From NCBI GenBank assembly GCA_022539475.1, contig VCMS01000042.1, positions 213,561 through 277,560 of the forward strand: a DNA stretch of 64,000 bases. The letters are read 5' to 3'. This DNA comes from Gracilaria domingensis. Taxonomy: Eukaryota > Rhodophyta > Florideophyceae > Gracilariales > Gracilariaceae. Both the position numbers and the translations under genes were made by a program. Position 1 is the first letter of the stretch. Each line of letters begins with the position of its first letter. Under the pieces are notes generated by a model. That model was not told the DNA's origin. It worked only from the letters and a program-made list of their open reading frames with translations, and searched no databases. Shown here one piece after another: positions 32,388 to 44,032 of this stretch.

Positions 32388-32583
32388 CCCAGCGAAAACT
32401 CGTGCAATCAAATTTAATTCGAATATCATGGTATTTTCATTTTTTGTTCCGTTCAATTTCATTAAGCCAAGTCTTGCGTCATTATACCCTCATTCCATCA
32501 AGATCTACTGAGATTCTATTGAAATCAATTTTTCCCAAAAATTTAATCCATTGAAAATGCCTTGAACATCTACAAATATTTGC
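32388..32583 (+). repeat. Dispersed repeat family A, copy 2 (196 bp)
   Basis: This is the partner of 7545-7740 in the same orientation, about 85 percent identical, with the same sharp start at cccagcgaaaactcg. It lies about 400 bp downstream of the broken basic gene. Confidence 0.8.
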
Positions 32584-34317
32584 CTACATACAGAAAAGTA
32601 AATGAACATTCAATGACGGAAAGTTCTACCTGGGAAAACATGGTTTAAGTTCGAAAATTCCACAATAAGAACAACACAAAGTCCAGTGAAACCCGGATCA
32701 TTGATGCTCATGACCTTCAACGTAGAATATGACGCGCATTCTCTCTTCATGATGGTGATTAGCTCGTAAAAAAAAGGGTGAGGAAATGTATTGGAAAAAA
32801 GAGTAGTGCTCAGATATGCATGGCACCCAACTTTCTTCGATTGCCTTGACCTGATACCATTGCTCTTTGTTTTGCGCGTGTATTCTGAATGGGGGAACAT
32901 TGAGAAAAAAGTCTGCCGCTCTCTTTCTTCTCGCAGATCCATGAACCTTATTCTTCTTGAGCGTATAGGTGAAGCTCACATAAAGATATCAAAAGAGATG
33001 AACTCGATAAGACGATTGTACCAGGTGCGAGTACTACAAGGAAAGGTGAGGACGGTTTGCAAACCTAATAAAGATGATAGTTGTTCGCTGCGTCAATTCG
33101 TACTGAGAGTATTCCACCACATTCTTCATTCCGTAGTTGAGCTCCAATTGCAACCACATCGTAACCGTCTTCATGAGTTGATGAGCCGGAACAAGATGCA
33201 TCCATTCCAATAGCTTCAAAAGTTTGGGGAAATTGATCAGAGCGCCCAGAGTCGAAGGCTGTTGATGCCGAATGCGCATACATAGCTGTTGGACATTCTC
33301 ACCAGGATTGCTGGAACAGTTCCCTTTAAGAAGTTTTTTCAATTTCGTGAAGGTAACATGAAGGTATTTGGATGTGCCGGACCCTCACTTTACACTCGTT
33401 CAGCCTTCCGCGCAACCACCTTTTTGACACGGTGCATGTTAAATTTTCAATTTTTTCAATTTTGTGAGTGTCATCGGAGGGTGCATTATGGTTGTTCTTG
33501 TTGCACGTTATGCTTTTGTGAGTGTCATGTAGCACCAACACTATCCTTCAACACTGCTTCAATGTTATTCTCCCCTTCCATTTTGACACCTTACATGGGG
33601 TCGTATGGCGCGATCTTATTGACCCATCTCATTACCAAGCGCGCTCCAATTTCTGAAAAAGCGTCCAACTAATATCCGCGCGTGCTCCACAAACCGCAAA
33701 AATTTCTTTTAGGGGTTTCGTACAGACGTCGCGAGTGGGATGCCTCAGATCATAATACTCAAGTTAAACTGGTGAGCCTCTGTAACCGTCTGCGCTAAAC
33801 TATTTTAACTCTTCAAATATTCAAACCCAGCACTGATTTCAGTATAGCATTGATTTACCTCTTGGCGTTAAGGCGCACCGTCAGCAAACAGTGCCAATCC
33901 TAGACTCTTAATCAGGTCCAAACCAGTTCAGGCACAACTCCACATGCTACATCGCGTCTTCTCGACTTTAAGTCGCACTTCACATGCGCATTACCATACC
34001 TGGTAGCACTGTGCACGTTGCACTTACCTCTGTGATGTACTACATAGCGTAGCGTGTTGCATGATGCGGTGATAAAGACTGAGGTGTCCCCAGCAATTCT
34101 GGCATACTTCTCTTGTGTTAAATGTCGAAGAGCTGCGCCAAAGCGTTGAACTAAAAATGTCCCCGGTACGTCCGACAGAACGGTTCTGTACGGCGCATTT
34201 CAATGCGTCTTTTGCAGATCTTCATTACGTTACGATCCCCTCGGCGAAGCTGTCCCGTCAGTAGAGGTTTGGTGACCCCACGACGCATCATCGCAAGGCT
34301 GCGAATAGAGCATTTTT

Positions 34318-34394
34318 AAGACCGTTGAAAACGTTAACCTTTTCCATAATCTGGGCCGAATAAAGCAATTTGAAGACCGTTGAAAACGTTAACC
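34318..34394 (+). repeat. Pair of exact 22-bp direct repeats
   Basis: The 22-bp sequence beginning aagaccgttgaaaacg occurs at 34318-34339 and again at 34373-34394, 55 bp apart start to start. Each contains aacgttaacc, itself partly palindromic. It is close to the hairpin at 34447. Confidence 0.8.
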
Positions 34395-34446
34395 ATTCAC
34401 ACAATCGAGGCACCGCTTCTTAGGCACTCAGAACTGGAAATAGATT

Positions 34447-34493
34447 CCGTCTTTCTTTTCTAACACAAAATTTGTGATGGAAAAGAAAGACGG
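34447..34493. repeat. Hairpin with perfect 14-bp arms
   Basis: The arms ccgtctttcttttc and gaaaagaaagacgg are exact complements. The 19-nt centre contains the palindrome cacaaaatttgtg, so the stem can continue after a small internal loop. ggaaatag occurs on both sides. It could be a small RNA precursor or a foldback remnant; no promoter or terminator evidence is seen. Confidence 0.7.
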
Positions 34494-36012
34494 CGCTGGG
34501 AAATAGTTTCCCTGTTTTGAATTCATAATCTGAGAACGTAGTGCGCTACTAGCGCACGAAAAACATAGAGGTATTAACGAATTAATCTTTCCATGCAATG
34601 AAGATTAATTTAGGTTAGTATTTACATCAGAAATAAGCAAAACTTTCACCTTCTGTTTGGCTAAGGCGTAAAAGTTAACCGAACTGCTGTTTTCTGCGAC
34701 AGCAATATTGATTTTTAGACATCCAGAAAAATATTTGTTGTTTCGTAGGCTCTTGGTAGTTTTGAACGACATAGCAAGACACAGAGTGCATTGGTGATGG
34801 CGATGTCGAATCCTAAAGATAAACAGAGCTATACTACTAACCGATAAACACAGTTTGGTATCTCCGTAACCTTGACAGATCCTTGCAGTTTTGTTTCACT
34901 AAATGTACATTTGGAAGTGTTCCAACCGCTTAAAAAAAATTAGATACCAATAACCTGTTCTGAATTAATGTTGAATTTCTGTAGAAAGGAAATCGTAGAA
35001 GCGTCTGGCTTCGCTATATTATCCCTAAATTGAATTACAACTGTAAAGGTTTTCATCATATCCGGAATGAAAATGGGTCCTCTGTTGCACTTAGCTTAGT
35101 TTTACGACAAAATTGTACTTTTAAACCATGAAACGACTACTAAACTAGATGCAGTATGTGGATGTTTTCAACGTTAAACAGCGCTTAAGAAGAAGAAAAT
35201 TGAATATCTAGTTCCATTTGTTTGACGCTCCACGCGAAAAGAACAGTCGGGCATGAAGATGGGAACGCGAAGGGAGCAGGCATTAAATTCTGCAGAGGCT
35301 ACTGAGGATGGTTTATTGCGGCGAGCACTAGAACCAGTTAATTGTTTTATGGAAAGCTCGTTACACAGTAATCAATCTCCAGGGTTGGTCCTGTTCTGCT
35401 AAGCAGCCATGAACGTGCAATGGGATGCTATCCAGTTTAGGACTACTGCCTAGATCTCCACGCTAGCACCTATGCGTGTGCAAGACTATCTACATACAAG
35501 CACTGTACCACTGAGACATCAAAAAGTAAACATAAAACTGACTTTCTAGAGATGTAACGTGAGACTTGAGTGTGCGCCTCTGAAATTTTTAGATGCAGTC
35601 TACATGTGTGCAAAGTAAAATTAATTTAGCCCCCGGCAACTGTATGCGTACCCCGCAACTATCAGCACAACGAAAATTGCGAGCGCAGAACAAAATGCCG
35701 ATAGAATGATGCATGTATCATCGGTACAATTACTGTCGTGTACCTTTCGTAATTGCAACTTCATTCTTCTCTCGTTGCGTTGTATTGAGCATGCAACAGC
35801 AATTGAGGTACTTCATTAAAAGTTCAATTACCAACGACGTCAAAATCGTCACTTGAACATCCAATGAAATGGGCTCCAAGCCGAAAAGCGCCTGTGTTCA
35901 ATGTACAATTAGCGTTCTAAACAATTAAGAAAGATAATTAAAATTTAACGAGTTTTTAAGTACGTAAGATTTTGCCTGGGTGAACGAACTTCATCACGAA
36001 GCGACGACAAGC

Positions 36013-37885
36013 TCAAACAGTCCGTTTCTCATCTAAAAATCCACGCCACTTGACTAACAGCTGGACGTTACCTTTTTTTACGCCTTGTGTCTTCAAAGCA
36101 GTCAATAACGAGTATTTCACCTTGCTGATACGACAAATAGTTGCGTAACTCTTATGTGATTTCATAATCGTTGTTGTGGAAAAACCTGAGCCGTCGTCCG
36201 TGCACTTCTGGCTTCGTCTCAAGTAGAGATTCGATTCCAAAGATATATTCTGATCTACACTCAAGAACACGGTAGGGGCCCACCCACTTCAAAAACGGCT
36301 TTCGAGTGCGCTATCATTGTAAGACCCCGCGAAGCACAAAATCACCTTTCGAAAAATTCACGGATCGAATACTAACCTTTCTGTTTTAACATGCAAAAGT
36401 CTGCTCACGTTTCTTTGCAGATCTAATGGACACATCTATGTGTATTTGCAAATTTGTTTTGTATCCACTCCATATTCTTCAAGTGGGTGCTTCGGGTGTT
36501 GCTTACCGATAAAATGCGGCCCGTTCGGTCAATGTTCCTGGATATTGCTGCAAGAGTAGTGTCCAGCTTGTGACCAGAAAAGACGGTAAGTGAACAAGGG
36601 TTGCCAAGACGCTCTACAACTGAACTGTTCAAGGCAGACTGAATTACAGGAAGAATAATTGGCCAGCAATTTTGCGGGAGTTGGTACTGTCGTGGATTAG
36701 ACTATGAAATGTTCGAGATATGTTTCTCACGGTCAGACCGTCTGGGACCCAGGGGGCTGGCAGCCGCAGGGCCATAGTCGAATGCATTATGAATATCTTT
36801 CAGTATGTGCACTGTAGTCATCTTACAAGAGATGAGCTATGTGATGCGATATAATGTACTTGCTGTATGTCACAGACGCAAATGCGTCTGGATAGAGCTC
36901 CTGCACTAATCTGGCTCAGCGCGGAGATAGCGGTCTACCAGGTTTACGCTATCTTGAATAGTACTTAAGTAGAGAGCTAGTTCTTGGTGAACGACTTCAC
37001 TGTCTTTAATCATCAATAAACTATCTTTCTCTACAAATGTACTATTGTTTGTATCGGTCTCTGACGACCAGCACGACGCAGCCCCAGCAGGGGCCGTTAA
37101 TCTCGTCGGCACATGAACCCCTACCGTGGGCCGCCACAGTGCTCCCCATCTTTGTCCAGTAAAACAGCGCCAACCGGCCTGGGACACTGGGCCTCTTTGG
37201 TCCGGAACTCTAGCTCCGCAAGGAGCCAGAGGACCGTGATTCGACAGACTTCAACAGATACTCCTAAAGCAGAGCCCTGCAGGCTCGTAGCAGCTCTCGA
37301 CAAACTACCTGAACCGTGCCGTTAGAACAAGGGCAATAAGCAAGTGTAAAATCGTGAGAGACTTCTACTTCTCGTTCAGATGCCTCACAATTTCATTCTT
37401 AAAATGTTAATCTCTGTCGGATACTCAATTTGTAACCACACTAAAAGCAGCAAACCATCGAATCAATTCTGAAAACACCTCGTTGTTGGTTTGTAATGTA
37501 AGAACTAACCATACATAGCAGCTGTGGTCGTGCTTGAAAAACAAAACATACAAAAAATCAATCTCAGCAGGTGACATATAACAAAAATCGAAATGAAGAA
37601 GTTCATTAGGTTGGTCAGTATGAAGTGCATGTCCTAGAGTGCTCGGTATTTTTTGCTAGGCGGAGGGCACAAACAGTGATTACACGTCTTCACGAAAGAT
37701 TTGACGTCCTCTTTCATACCCTTCGAGTGGAAGTAGGGCTTCGTTGTGGCTAGAGTGACATTAGAACTTCTATGTCTTCCAGGCCTCGTGTGCGCGGTGA
37801 TTACCCTTCCCAACTTGAGCATCGGGGACTCAGACGGAATCCAAAGTATACCTAATGTGTTACGGATGCCAATCTCAGTCTTCAA
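36013..37885 (-). mobile_element. Chromovirus (Ty3/gypsy) fragment: integrase start and chromodomain
   Basis: Two recognisable pieces lie on the minus strand. At 37885-37634 is the zinc-binding N-terminal region of a retroviral-type integrase (YFHSKGMKEDVKSFVKTCNH, with His and Cys ligands). At 36270-36013 is a chromodomain-like segment (KGNVQLLVKWRGFLDEKRTV). The roughly 1.3 kb between should hold the integrase core but is strongly decayed and includes a GC-richer block at 36.9-37.33 kb that may be a separate insertion. It is an old copy with many breaks. Confidence 0.7.
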
Positions 37886-37889
37886 AAAT

Positions 37890-38985
37890 TGCTTGGGTGG
37901 CAGTGTTCTTGATTCGTACTGTCGTCTGTGTTCTGCAAAGTGGAATATTGTCTGTTCGCTTTGGAAATTAAGCTAGTTTCTAGGCTATCTGGGGGGCGCA
38001 AGGGGGTGGCAGAGGCTGGCACTCAAAAAATTAAGGAATTTTGGAATATTAAATTCCATCCCTTGCAGGTTAATGTCGGGGTCCCCTAGTTTTTGTAGAG
38101 GTTCTACTTCGCCGCACCACCCTATCCACTCTTTTCCGCGACCCTGTCTCAAATCTGCGCTTGTGCTAGTTTGCGTATTCATTTTTCTCCGTGTTGGGAT
38201 GCAAATCGCATCTCATCCCACCTCAATGATCCCACCGTTTCTTCCCATCCAAATCGGCCTCATTCTTTACTCAGTTTTCGCCAATCACGCGTTCGGATCC
38301 TCCCTCCACATCTCCCCAAAAGTTGTTTTGTAGAAGCACGGGTGGCAACTCTCCCCAATCCTGTACACCTGCCTCGCCCCAAAACGGCCTCCCATTCTTT
38401 CCCATCCTTCTCTCCTCCTGCAACCTCAGAATCCAGTCCATCATTTGCAGCGCCATGCCCTACTCCGAAATCCAGTCAAAACTGGAGCCCCAATGGCCTC
38501 CCGCTGTACCTCTTCCATCACCTTCCTCTTCTCCTTACGTGTCTTTTTCAGAAAACTATTCTCGTCCCCGAACCTACCACCCTTTGTCTTCGGTGTCACA
38601 AATGACCGCTTCTGAGCCGCAACACTTCCCGCACGTCCCATCTCTGCCTCTCCTTCCATATCAAATTTCAACCTCTCCTCTTCCACGAACCCTTGCCTCC
38701 TGCCGAACTCTTTCGCCACCTTCTCCACCACGTCGATCAGTTTCTTAAGGACCATATTCTCCTCGTGCAACTGTTCAGGTTCTCTTCCCGCACAATATGA
38801 TATACAATACACATTATATTTCATCTCCATCCGTTTTACCGACAAAGAACTGCGCAGGATCAATATCGCTTCAACCAAAAGCTCACTACCAGCCCCATTC
38901 AGAAGCACGCCCCCGATTTCACTCACACTCCCTACGATGCAATAGTATGATTACAAGCCCTAACAGCCCCACACTTGCCCAGAGA
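37890..38985. other. Stretch with weak coding appearance only
   Basis: The longest frame (38441-38926, minus, 161 codons) is rich in Glu and Lys and could form a coiled coil (EENMVLKKLIDVVEKVAKEF). The plus strand opposite is a Pro/Ser-rich frame of similar length. Neither is recognised; pyrimidine-rich plus-strand composition would produce both by chance. Confidence 0.4.
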
Positions 38986-38989
38986 GGTA

Positions 38990-39420
38990 AATTGATGTCC
39001 GGATGATATCCTGTAGATAACCCATATTAGAATTACGAAACCTGAAGTTGTCCATTTGATCTCCTTAAGATGTTCATATGATATACGTAAATGATGCTCA
39101 GATGAAGCATGAAGTATATCCAAATGATAACCGCTTGATACGCATATGATGTACCAAGAGATGTCCATTGGATTTTGTGATGTCCAAATGATGCATAGCA
39201 GATTTTCGGACATCTATGGGACATATCTTCGTGCATCATATGAACATTTTTGGAATATTTTTTGTGCATCCAAAAAACATGTAAAGGGTATCAATTAGGC
39301 ACATCCAACGGGGTACCACGGCATATCATTCGGATATCCTGGATGCGCCGAAGAAATCCCACTAATGTCCCATAGATGTCCCAATTTTTCATCCGATGGG
39401 CATCCATTGCGCATCCCTTT
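38990..39420. repeat. Degenerate short-unit repeat array
   Basis: Variants of a roughly 18-bp unit close to gatgtccaaatgatgcat recur through about 430 bp, for example gatgtccggatgatatcc, gatgttcatatgatatac and gatgctcagatgaagcat. In the first half the gatgtcc orientation dominates; in the second half the complementary form (gcatcatatgaac, gcatccaaaaaacatg, acatccaac) dominates, so the array is roughly two-fold symmetric. It is probably a decayed satellite or the subterminal repeats of a foldback or Mutator-like element. Confidence 0.7.
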
Positions 39421-41020
39421 TTCTCACAGGGTTGCCTTTATCTTTGTTACCAAAAAAATCTCTCTGTATTTTTGCTTCAATTTCCAAATAGTCTTCAATC
39501 TTTAACTTGTCGGCAAACAGCACGAAAGTTTTTGTAGCTCTGGAAAGGGAACAGAGGTTCCCAGAATGTCCCCAGGGACGGCGAGCAAGAGAGAACGGCA
39601 CGAGCAACGACGCGGGTCGTGTGCTGTGACAGTAGATTACTGATGCGGATAGATGTTCTACGAGGAGACGTTGGCAGTGCACAGAACGGTCAGCGACGCT
39701 AAGTAGTGCTGCAGCCCGGGAAACGTCTTCTACAATAAACAAATATCGATTTCCAAGTGATGGCCTATATCGACAAGAAAAGATGCAACATCGACGCGCT
39801 GTAGAAATCCCTTAGATGCATCGCTCTCTTACCTTCTATTATGACAACTTCTACCTTCAGTTTTTTCTCTGTCTGCACTCCATCACCATTTTTCCTCTTC
39901 TTGGCAAATATACAATCTTCATCTACCACTTGCTTGTAGTACGACATCTGAACCGCGTTCGAAATGGCTTTATATGCGCCTTTCTGCCGTCCAATGGGGT
40001 AAGGAGCTCATTATTTTTACCGTATTCGTTGCATGTAATTAAAACACGGAGCTCCCACTAAATCGATGATGTCAATTCCATAAGGTGCAAGCAAATATTG
40101 TTGAGCTATTCGAACTTCTGATCTTGTTTCATGCTTTTTTGTCAGCTGAATTCCTTCCCTTTTTCTTATCAGAGTTCTTATCGGATGCTCTCCTGTACAA
40201 ATCCCCATCTTTCACTAGTTAGTGCCCACTAATTATCTTCCTAAAATATCATTAAATAGTTTTTTTAACCACGTTGCCTTGACCTGGATTACTCTCTCAT
40301 CGAAGGATGAGAAAACTTTAAAACTGCCTTCAATGATTCACAATTCTCTTTCAAGTTTTGGAGGACAGCGCTGCTTCTTCTCACTGGTCGTTGTTTCCCA
40401 TCGCGCCATGCAGTTGTTGTTAATCGTTGTTATGACATATGCATCAGTTATAGGATCGTTAGAGGCATGGTTTGCGGATGCTGATTGCTGGTCGAGCGTG
40501 AAGGATGAGTGGTCATGACGGAATAGGGAAGATTGTAAAGCAGAAATGTTTGGCTGTGCTCCAAAGCAGCTGTGAACTGTTTCAGGCGATATATTATATA
40601 TGTCTGTTCTACAGCTGAATGAAGACTTCATTCGTGCCGTTATGAAAGGTTTATGATAGAGTTGTTGTGTTTTTAGGAGACTTATACTCGGAGAGGTTGG
40701 AATGCAAGTGAGCAGGACGATGCAAGTAGCTGCAGATTGCTTTCGTTTTGTGTAGCAGAGACATGGTCTACATGTGATGGATTGCGAGATATAAGTAGTG
40801 GAACAGGGACGAGCCCCTGTGAGCTTGCTCTCGTGAAAAGCAAGGCGAGCACAATAGCTCGGATATTGTATGGCAGTTAAAAGTGGAGAGTTATAGTTTT
40901 ACTTCTGGTTTGAATTTTGAAACTAAACTAAACGACGCTTATAAGGGTGAAGATCTCGAGCATTGGAGTCTTTTTCAAAATCACAGAGAAGAACTCGCAT
41001 GAGCATGGAGTCACCACTGC
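39421..41020. other. AT-rich stretch without recognisable genes
   Basis: Several minus-strand frames of 60-117 codons (39389-39742, 39765-39947, 40017-40208, 40338-40631) follow one another and could be pieces of one decayed gene, but I recognise no motif in them. Near 40800-40860 there is a small stem-rich segment (acagggacgagcccctgt). Confidence 0.45.
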
Positions 41021-41292
41021 GCACGACCAACGTTGGTGCTCTTCACTTGACAAATGCGCGCAAGAGCGAGAGGTACGTGCAGGCACCGACGCGCACGTGT
41101 ATACATCTTGTACTGAGAAGGGGCCAAAAGATAGGCGGCACAGCTACGCGACGTGTGCGCCACCCGCACAGCGCGGCTGTGCGCTCGGCAACAATCTATC
41201 AAACAGTGCCCATTCGCATCGGCGGTCTCGCTCGTGGCGCGCTCGCGAGCTGCTCATCGCCGCCAGCCAAACGCCATAGGCGCCGCCGCCTC

Positions 41293-41588
41293 CATGCACG
41301 CCGCGCGCGCCGCCGCGTGGGAGCTCAACATTTTGCACGCGCAGGGAGTCACTTGCCTGTACCGCGCCGCGCTGCGCACGTCGCGCGACTGGACCATTGA
41401 CTACGGCATGTGGGTGTAGAAGTGGGGGCAGCTTCAGCAGCGCTTTCCAGCCAACGCTTGCGGAGAATGTTATGGAGGAGCTGTTTAGTATGGGACATCC
41501 GGATCCTTATATTCCGATCTATAGGCCGGGATCTTCTAGCTATCAACAAAACGTGCCGCCTCCTCCGGAGGTATGTTTTGCCCTTTGA
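41293..41588 (+). pseudogene. NDUFB9-like (complex I LYR subunit B22) pseudogene
   Basis: The plus strand encodes ELNILHAQGVTCLYRAALRT followed by DWTIDYGMWV, the LYR-type helix of complex I subunit NDUFB9/B22. After an in-frame TAG at 41417-41419 comes QLQQRFPANA, matching the conserved RFEAN region. After a frame change comes MGHPDPYIPIYRPGSSSYQQ, then NVPPPPEVC, matching the family's C-terminal HPDPYI block. NDUFB9 is an accessory subunit of mitochondrial NADH:ubiquinone oxidoreductase that binds acyl carrier protein. With one stop, one frame change and a shortened middle, this copy is dead. The GC-rich 41.05-41.29 kb upstream may be its 5' region. Confidence 0.82.
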
Positions 41589-41844
41589 CTGCGCGTCCTC
41601 ATTGCGTGCTTTTGCTAACTCGCTTGCGTTTGATTCTGTGTCACTGTTTTGTTAGCTTACTCACAGTCCATGCCCCCACCCCATGAAGCAGTTCAGTAGT
41701 TCAGTACCAAAGATTCAACGGTAGAACAAAACCAAAGTGCTTCATCAACGTTTTTGTCATCTTGTACACATCATCTTTGACCACACCATCCCCTGCCGCT
41801 TCCCCTCTGCGAGTCCCCGCGGAGCTCTTGAAAAAACGAAAACC

Positions 41845-43290
41845 ACAATCATTGGTGCTAGATCTTCAACCGCTTATTCTTGCGCGCAGAAACAGCTCTC
41901 TTCCCATCCGTACTTCAATTCACCGTGAACACCTCATCACTATGTCCAGGCAGATCAATCTTCAATTTCTACGTCCCCATATCCCAAACCTTGCAGGTAC
42001 TATCCTTCGAACCACTCATCAACAACCGTCCATCCGCCGACCAAACCACTCAATTCACGGCCGCAACATGTCCGCCGAACGTGAAGCCAAAATTGCCAGT
42101 CTTGGCATTCCAAAGTCTCACACTCTTGTCAAACTGGCCGACGCAATATACCGCCCATCCGGACTGAACGCCACGCAGGTGACCAGCTGCTGATGGCCGG
42201 TCATGCGCGAAATGGGCTGTATGCCCTCAGAGTGAAATCATTAGAACCACTCACTCTAAGTTCCCTCCTGCCCGTACTTTGCCCCTTCACCTTTTCAAAG
42301 CGCTCCAACGCCTCTTCTCGCGACAACTTGACCGGCATGTATCCGTTCTGCTCGTCCAGAGATGCAAACGCACCGCATATGAGCACGTAGTCCGTAGAAA
42401 CCGTGATCGAAATCACCCAGTGAGCATGTGCATTTATAGTAGACACAGGATGGCCGGTATCAGCATTCCAGATCTTTATAATACGATCCTGAGGAGCAGA
42501 ATAGATAAAACCGTCTCCACTCCACACAGCAGTCGTGACGGCGGTACTATATCCCGCGATCATCTTGACCGCGCTCATGCTAGCCCCGTTCCAAACTTCG
42601 ACGTTGCATCCTTCGAAGCACACACCACCAAACAACATCGTTCATCCAAATGATACGGCTTCCAACACAAATCCGCCACCCATTTGCGTTGGGAAGCCAA
42701 ACTCTTACCCGTTGCTTTCTCAACGTCCCAGATCCACACCCGACCGTCCTTTGAAGCAGAAGCCAATCGACTCCCCTCTGGGGATAACGCCAACGCCAGC
42801 ACCCAATCGCGATGATCGACAAAGAAAAGCGTCGGCAACTGCGCCTTCGCACTTCACAATCTGAAGATAGTGTCGCCAGACCCCGTCGCTATCAAGCGAC
42901 AATCCGGCGAGAAAGCACGCCACCAAAACCGCCTCCTTGTGTCCCGGTAAGCTTGCACTACAGCTTGAAGCAGGCCACATGCGAAACAACGACAGCGGCA
43001 CAATTTCCAGCTCCGCCACGCTTTCTCTCACATCCGAAGCAGCCTTCAAAATGGCTTCCAAGCTTCAGTCACTGGCTCGCGCAAAGAGCGCAGAAAGAAT
43101 GCATACGGGAACGGCGTGTCATTGTTCAGAAGGTAGTTGGGGATTCCCGCGAGTTGCTTGGGCGTTAAACCCAATCGTACGTCAAAAACAGCGCAAACCG
43201 AGTCGCTCTCTTGCGAGGAAAGCTGCACGAGTGGGCTTGAGGGCGCGCGCGGCGCGTCGTCAGCGCCATCCGACTGCACCGCGCGGCGCC
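41845..43290 (-). pseudogene. NLE1: Notchless/Rsa4 (NLE1) WD40 pseudogene
   Basis: Read on the minus strand this is the ribosome-biogenesis WD40 protein Notchless (yeast Rsa4), which the AAA ATPase Rea1/midasin pulls from pre-60S particles. The N-terminal NLE domain is at about 43.25-43.08 kb (LGLTPKQLAGIPNYLLNND). The first WD unit has SLPGHKEAVLVACF. The propeller continues with DHRDWVLALALSPEGSRLAS, WSGDGFIYSAPQDRIIKIWN, HAHWVISITVSTDYVLICGA and, diagnostic for the family, VSGSNDFTLRAYSP and MTGHQQLVTCVAFSPDGRY. The last units (SADGRLLMSGSKDSTCKVWD, LPGHSDEVFTVN) end near 41.85 kb. At least three frame changes (about 42.9, 42.6 and 42.2 kb) and three in-frame stops near the end break it. 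Full family architecture with decay throughout indicates a duplicated gene that lost function. Confidence 0.9.
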
Positions 43291-43699
43291 CAACCCGGCG
43301 AAGAAGACGGCGCAGAAGCGGACGCAGTATGGAAAACTCAACGACGACGACGCCGTGCACACGGCACGTGACGCGTGTATTCGAGCAGGCATTAACAGCG
43401 GTAGCGGCCCCAGCATGTGGATCACTTGCCACGGAGGCGTCTCGCGACACTTCCTACAGCCGACTATTGGCGATGATCGCAACTGCCGCTTCACGTGCTG
43501 ACCTCCGCAGTCCGCCATCATCTGCCGATGCCGCGCCGCTGTCACGCGAAGCGTCGCACCCTCAAGGTGTGCGCGCGGCCGTTCGCCTTGAAGGCGACAT
43601 ACTTCCTCCCGACGCTTCCGTCGCTTCGGACCGGTCGTTCTCACGCCGCTAAGCACGCTCTCCGTCGCATTGCGCCCATTCTCCTCCGCCCCGCACGCC

Positions 43700-44032
43700 G
43701 TGCCTGCCTGTAGAGCAACGCGACCGCTCATGCTGCCGGCGTTCACCGACGCGTTGCGCGACGCGGAGCTCACGCTGGCGATTGTCGGCGCCCTCACGCT
43801 GTCGCTGGGCGTCTGGCAACGGGTATCAGCGCTTAGGCTGATTTCGTCGCGCACGACGAGGAAGATTATTCTCATCAGTTGCCGGCCAGCTTTCCTTGCG
43901 TTTTGGCCACTGTATAGCGCGATCACTCACGCGCGTCTGTGTGCCGCCTGCTCGCCGCTGCTGTTCTCCGCTGTGCTTGTAGTGTCTGGCTTGTCGTCGC
44001 ACGAGCGACAGCACTACGACCGGTTGCCGTGA
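43700..44032 (+). pseudogene. Phytol/farnesol-kinase-like gene fragment
   Basis: The plus strand encodes RDAELTLAIVGALTLSLGVW, then LISSRTTRKIILISCRPAFL and AFWPLYSAITHARLCAACSP followed by LLFSAVLVVSGLS. This matches the first membrane helices of the phytol kinase/farnesol kinase family (VTE5/FOLK, CTP-dependent polyprenol kinases), where the usual block is SRKxxHIxxGxxFxxxWPLFS. The invariant His and Gly of that block are replaced here (ILISCRP). Similarity ends at about 44.0 kb, so only the N-terminal third remains. Phytol kinase salvages phytol from chlorophyll breakdown for tocopherol synthesis in plastids. The upstream GC-rich 43.5-43.7 kb may hold transit-peptide sequence. It is divergently oriented to the Notchless remnant. 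Confidence 0.68.

Larger units (their letters stand above)
32584..36000. other. AT-rich stretch without genes
   Basis: No coding region is recognisable over about 3.4 kb. From 33.7 kb on, open frames above 60 codons are absent on both strands. Features seen are a repeated phrase ttttgtgagtgtcat near 33460 and 33514, a 22-bp exact direct repeat (34318-34339 and 34373-34394) and a stable hairpin (34447-34493). Confidence 0.65.

Noticed and set aside
36906-37330. GC-richer block inside the chromovirus fragment as a separate gene
   Set aside because: Frames on both strands are short and without motifs; an insertion is possible but cannot be named.
38990-39420. CRISPR-like array
   Set aside because: Units are degenerate, lack unique spacers and reverse orientation halfway, and the DNA is eukaryotic.
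43255-43500. Plus-strand frame with YGKLNDDDAVHTARDACIRA that looks protein-like
   Set aside because: I recognise no family, and it is antisense to the expected Notchless N-terminus and short. It was left out for lack of support.
43165-43926. A 253-codon minus-strand ORF
   Set aside because: It lies across the Notchless 5' end and opposite the kinase-like fragment, is Arg-rich with no motif, and is best explained by GC-rich composition.
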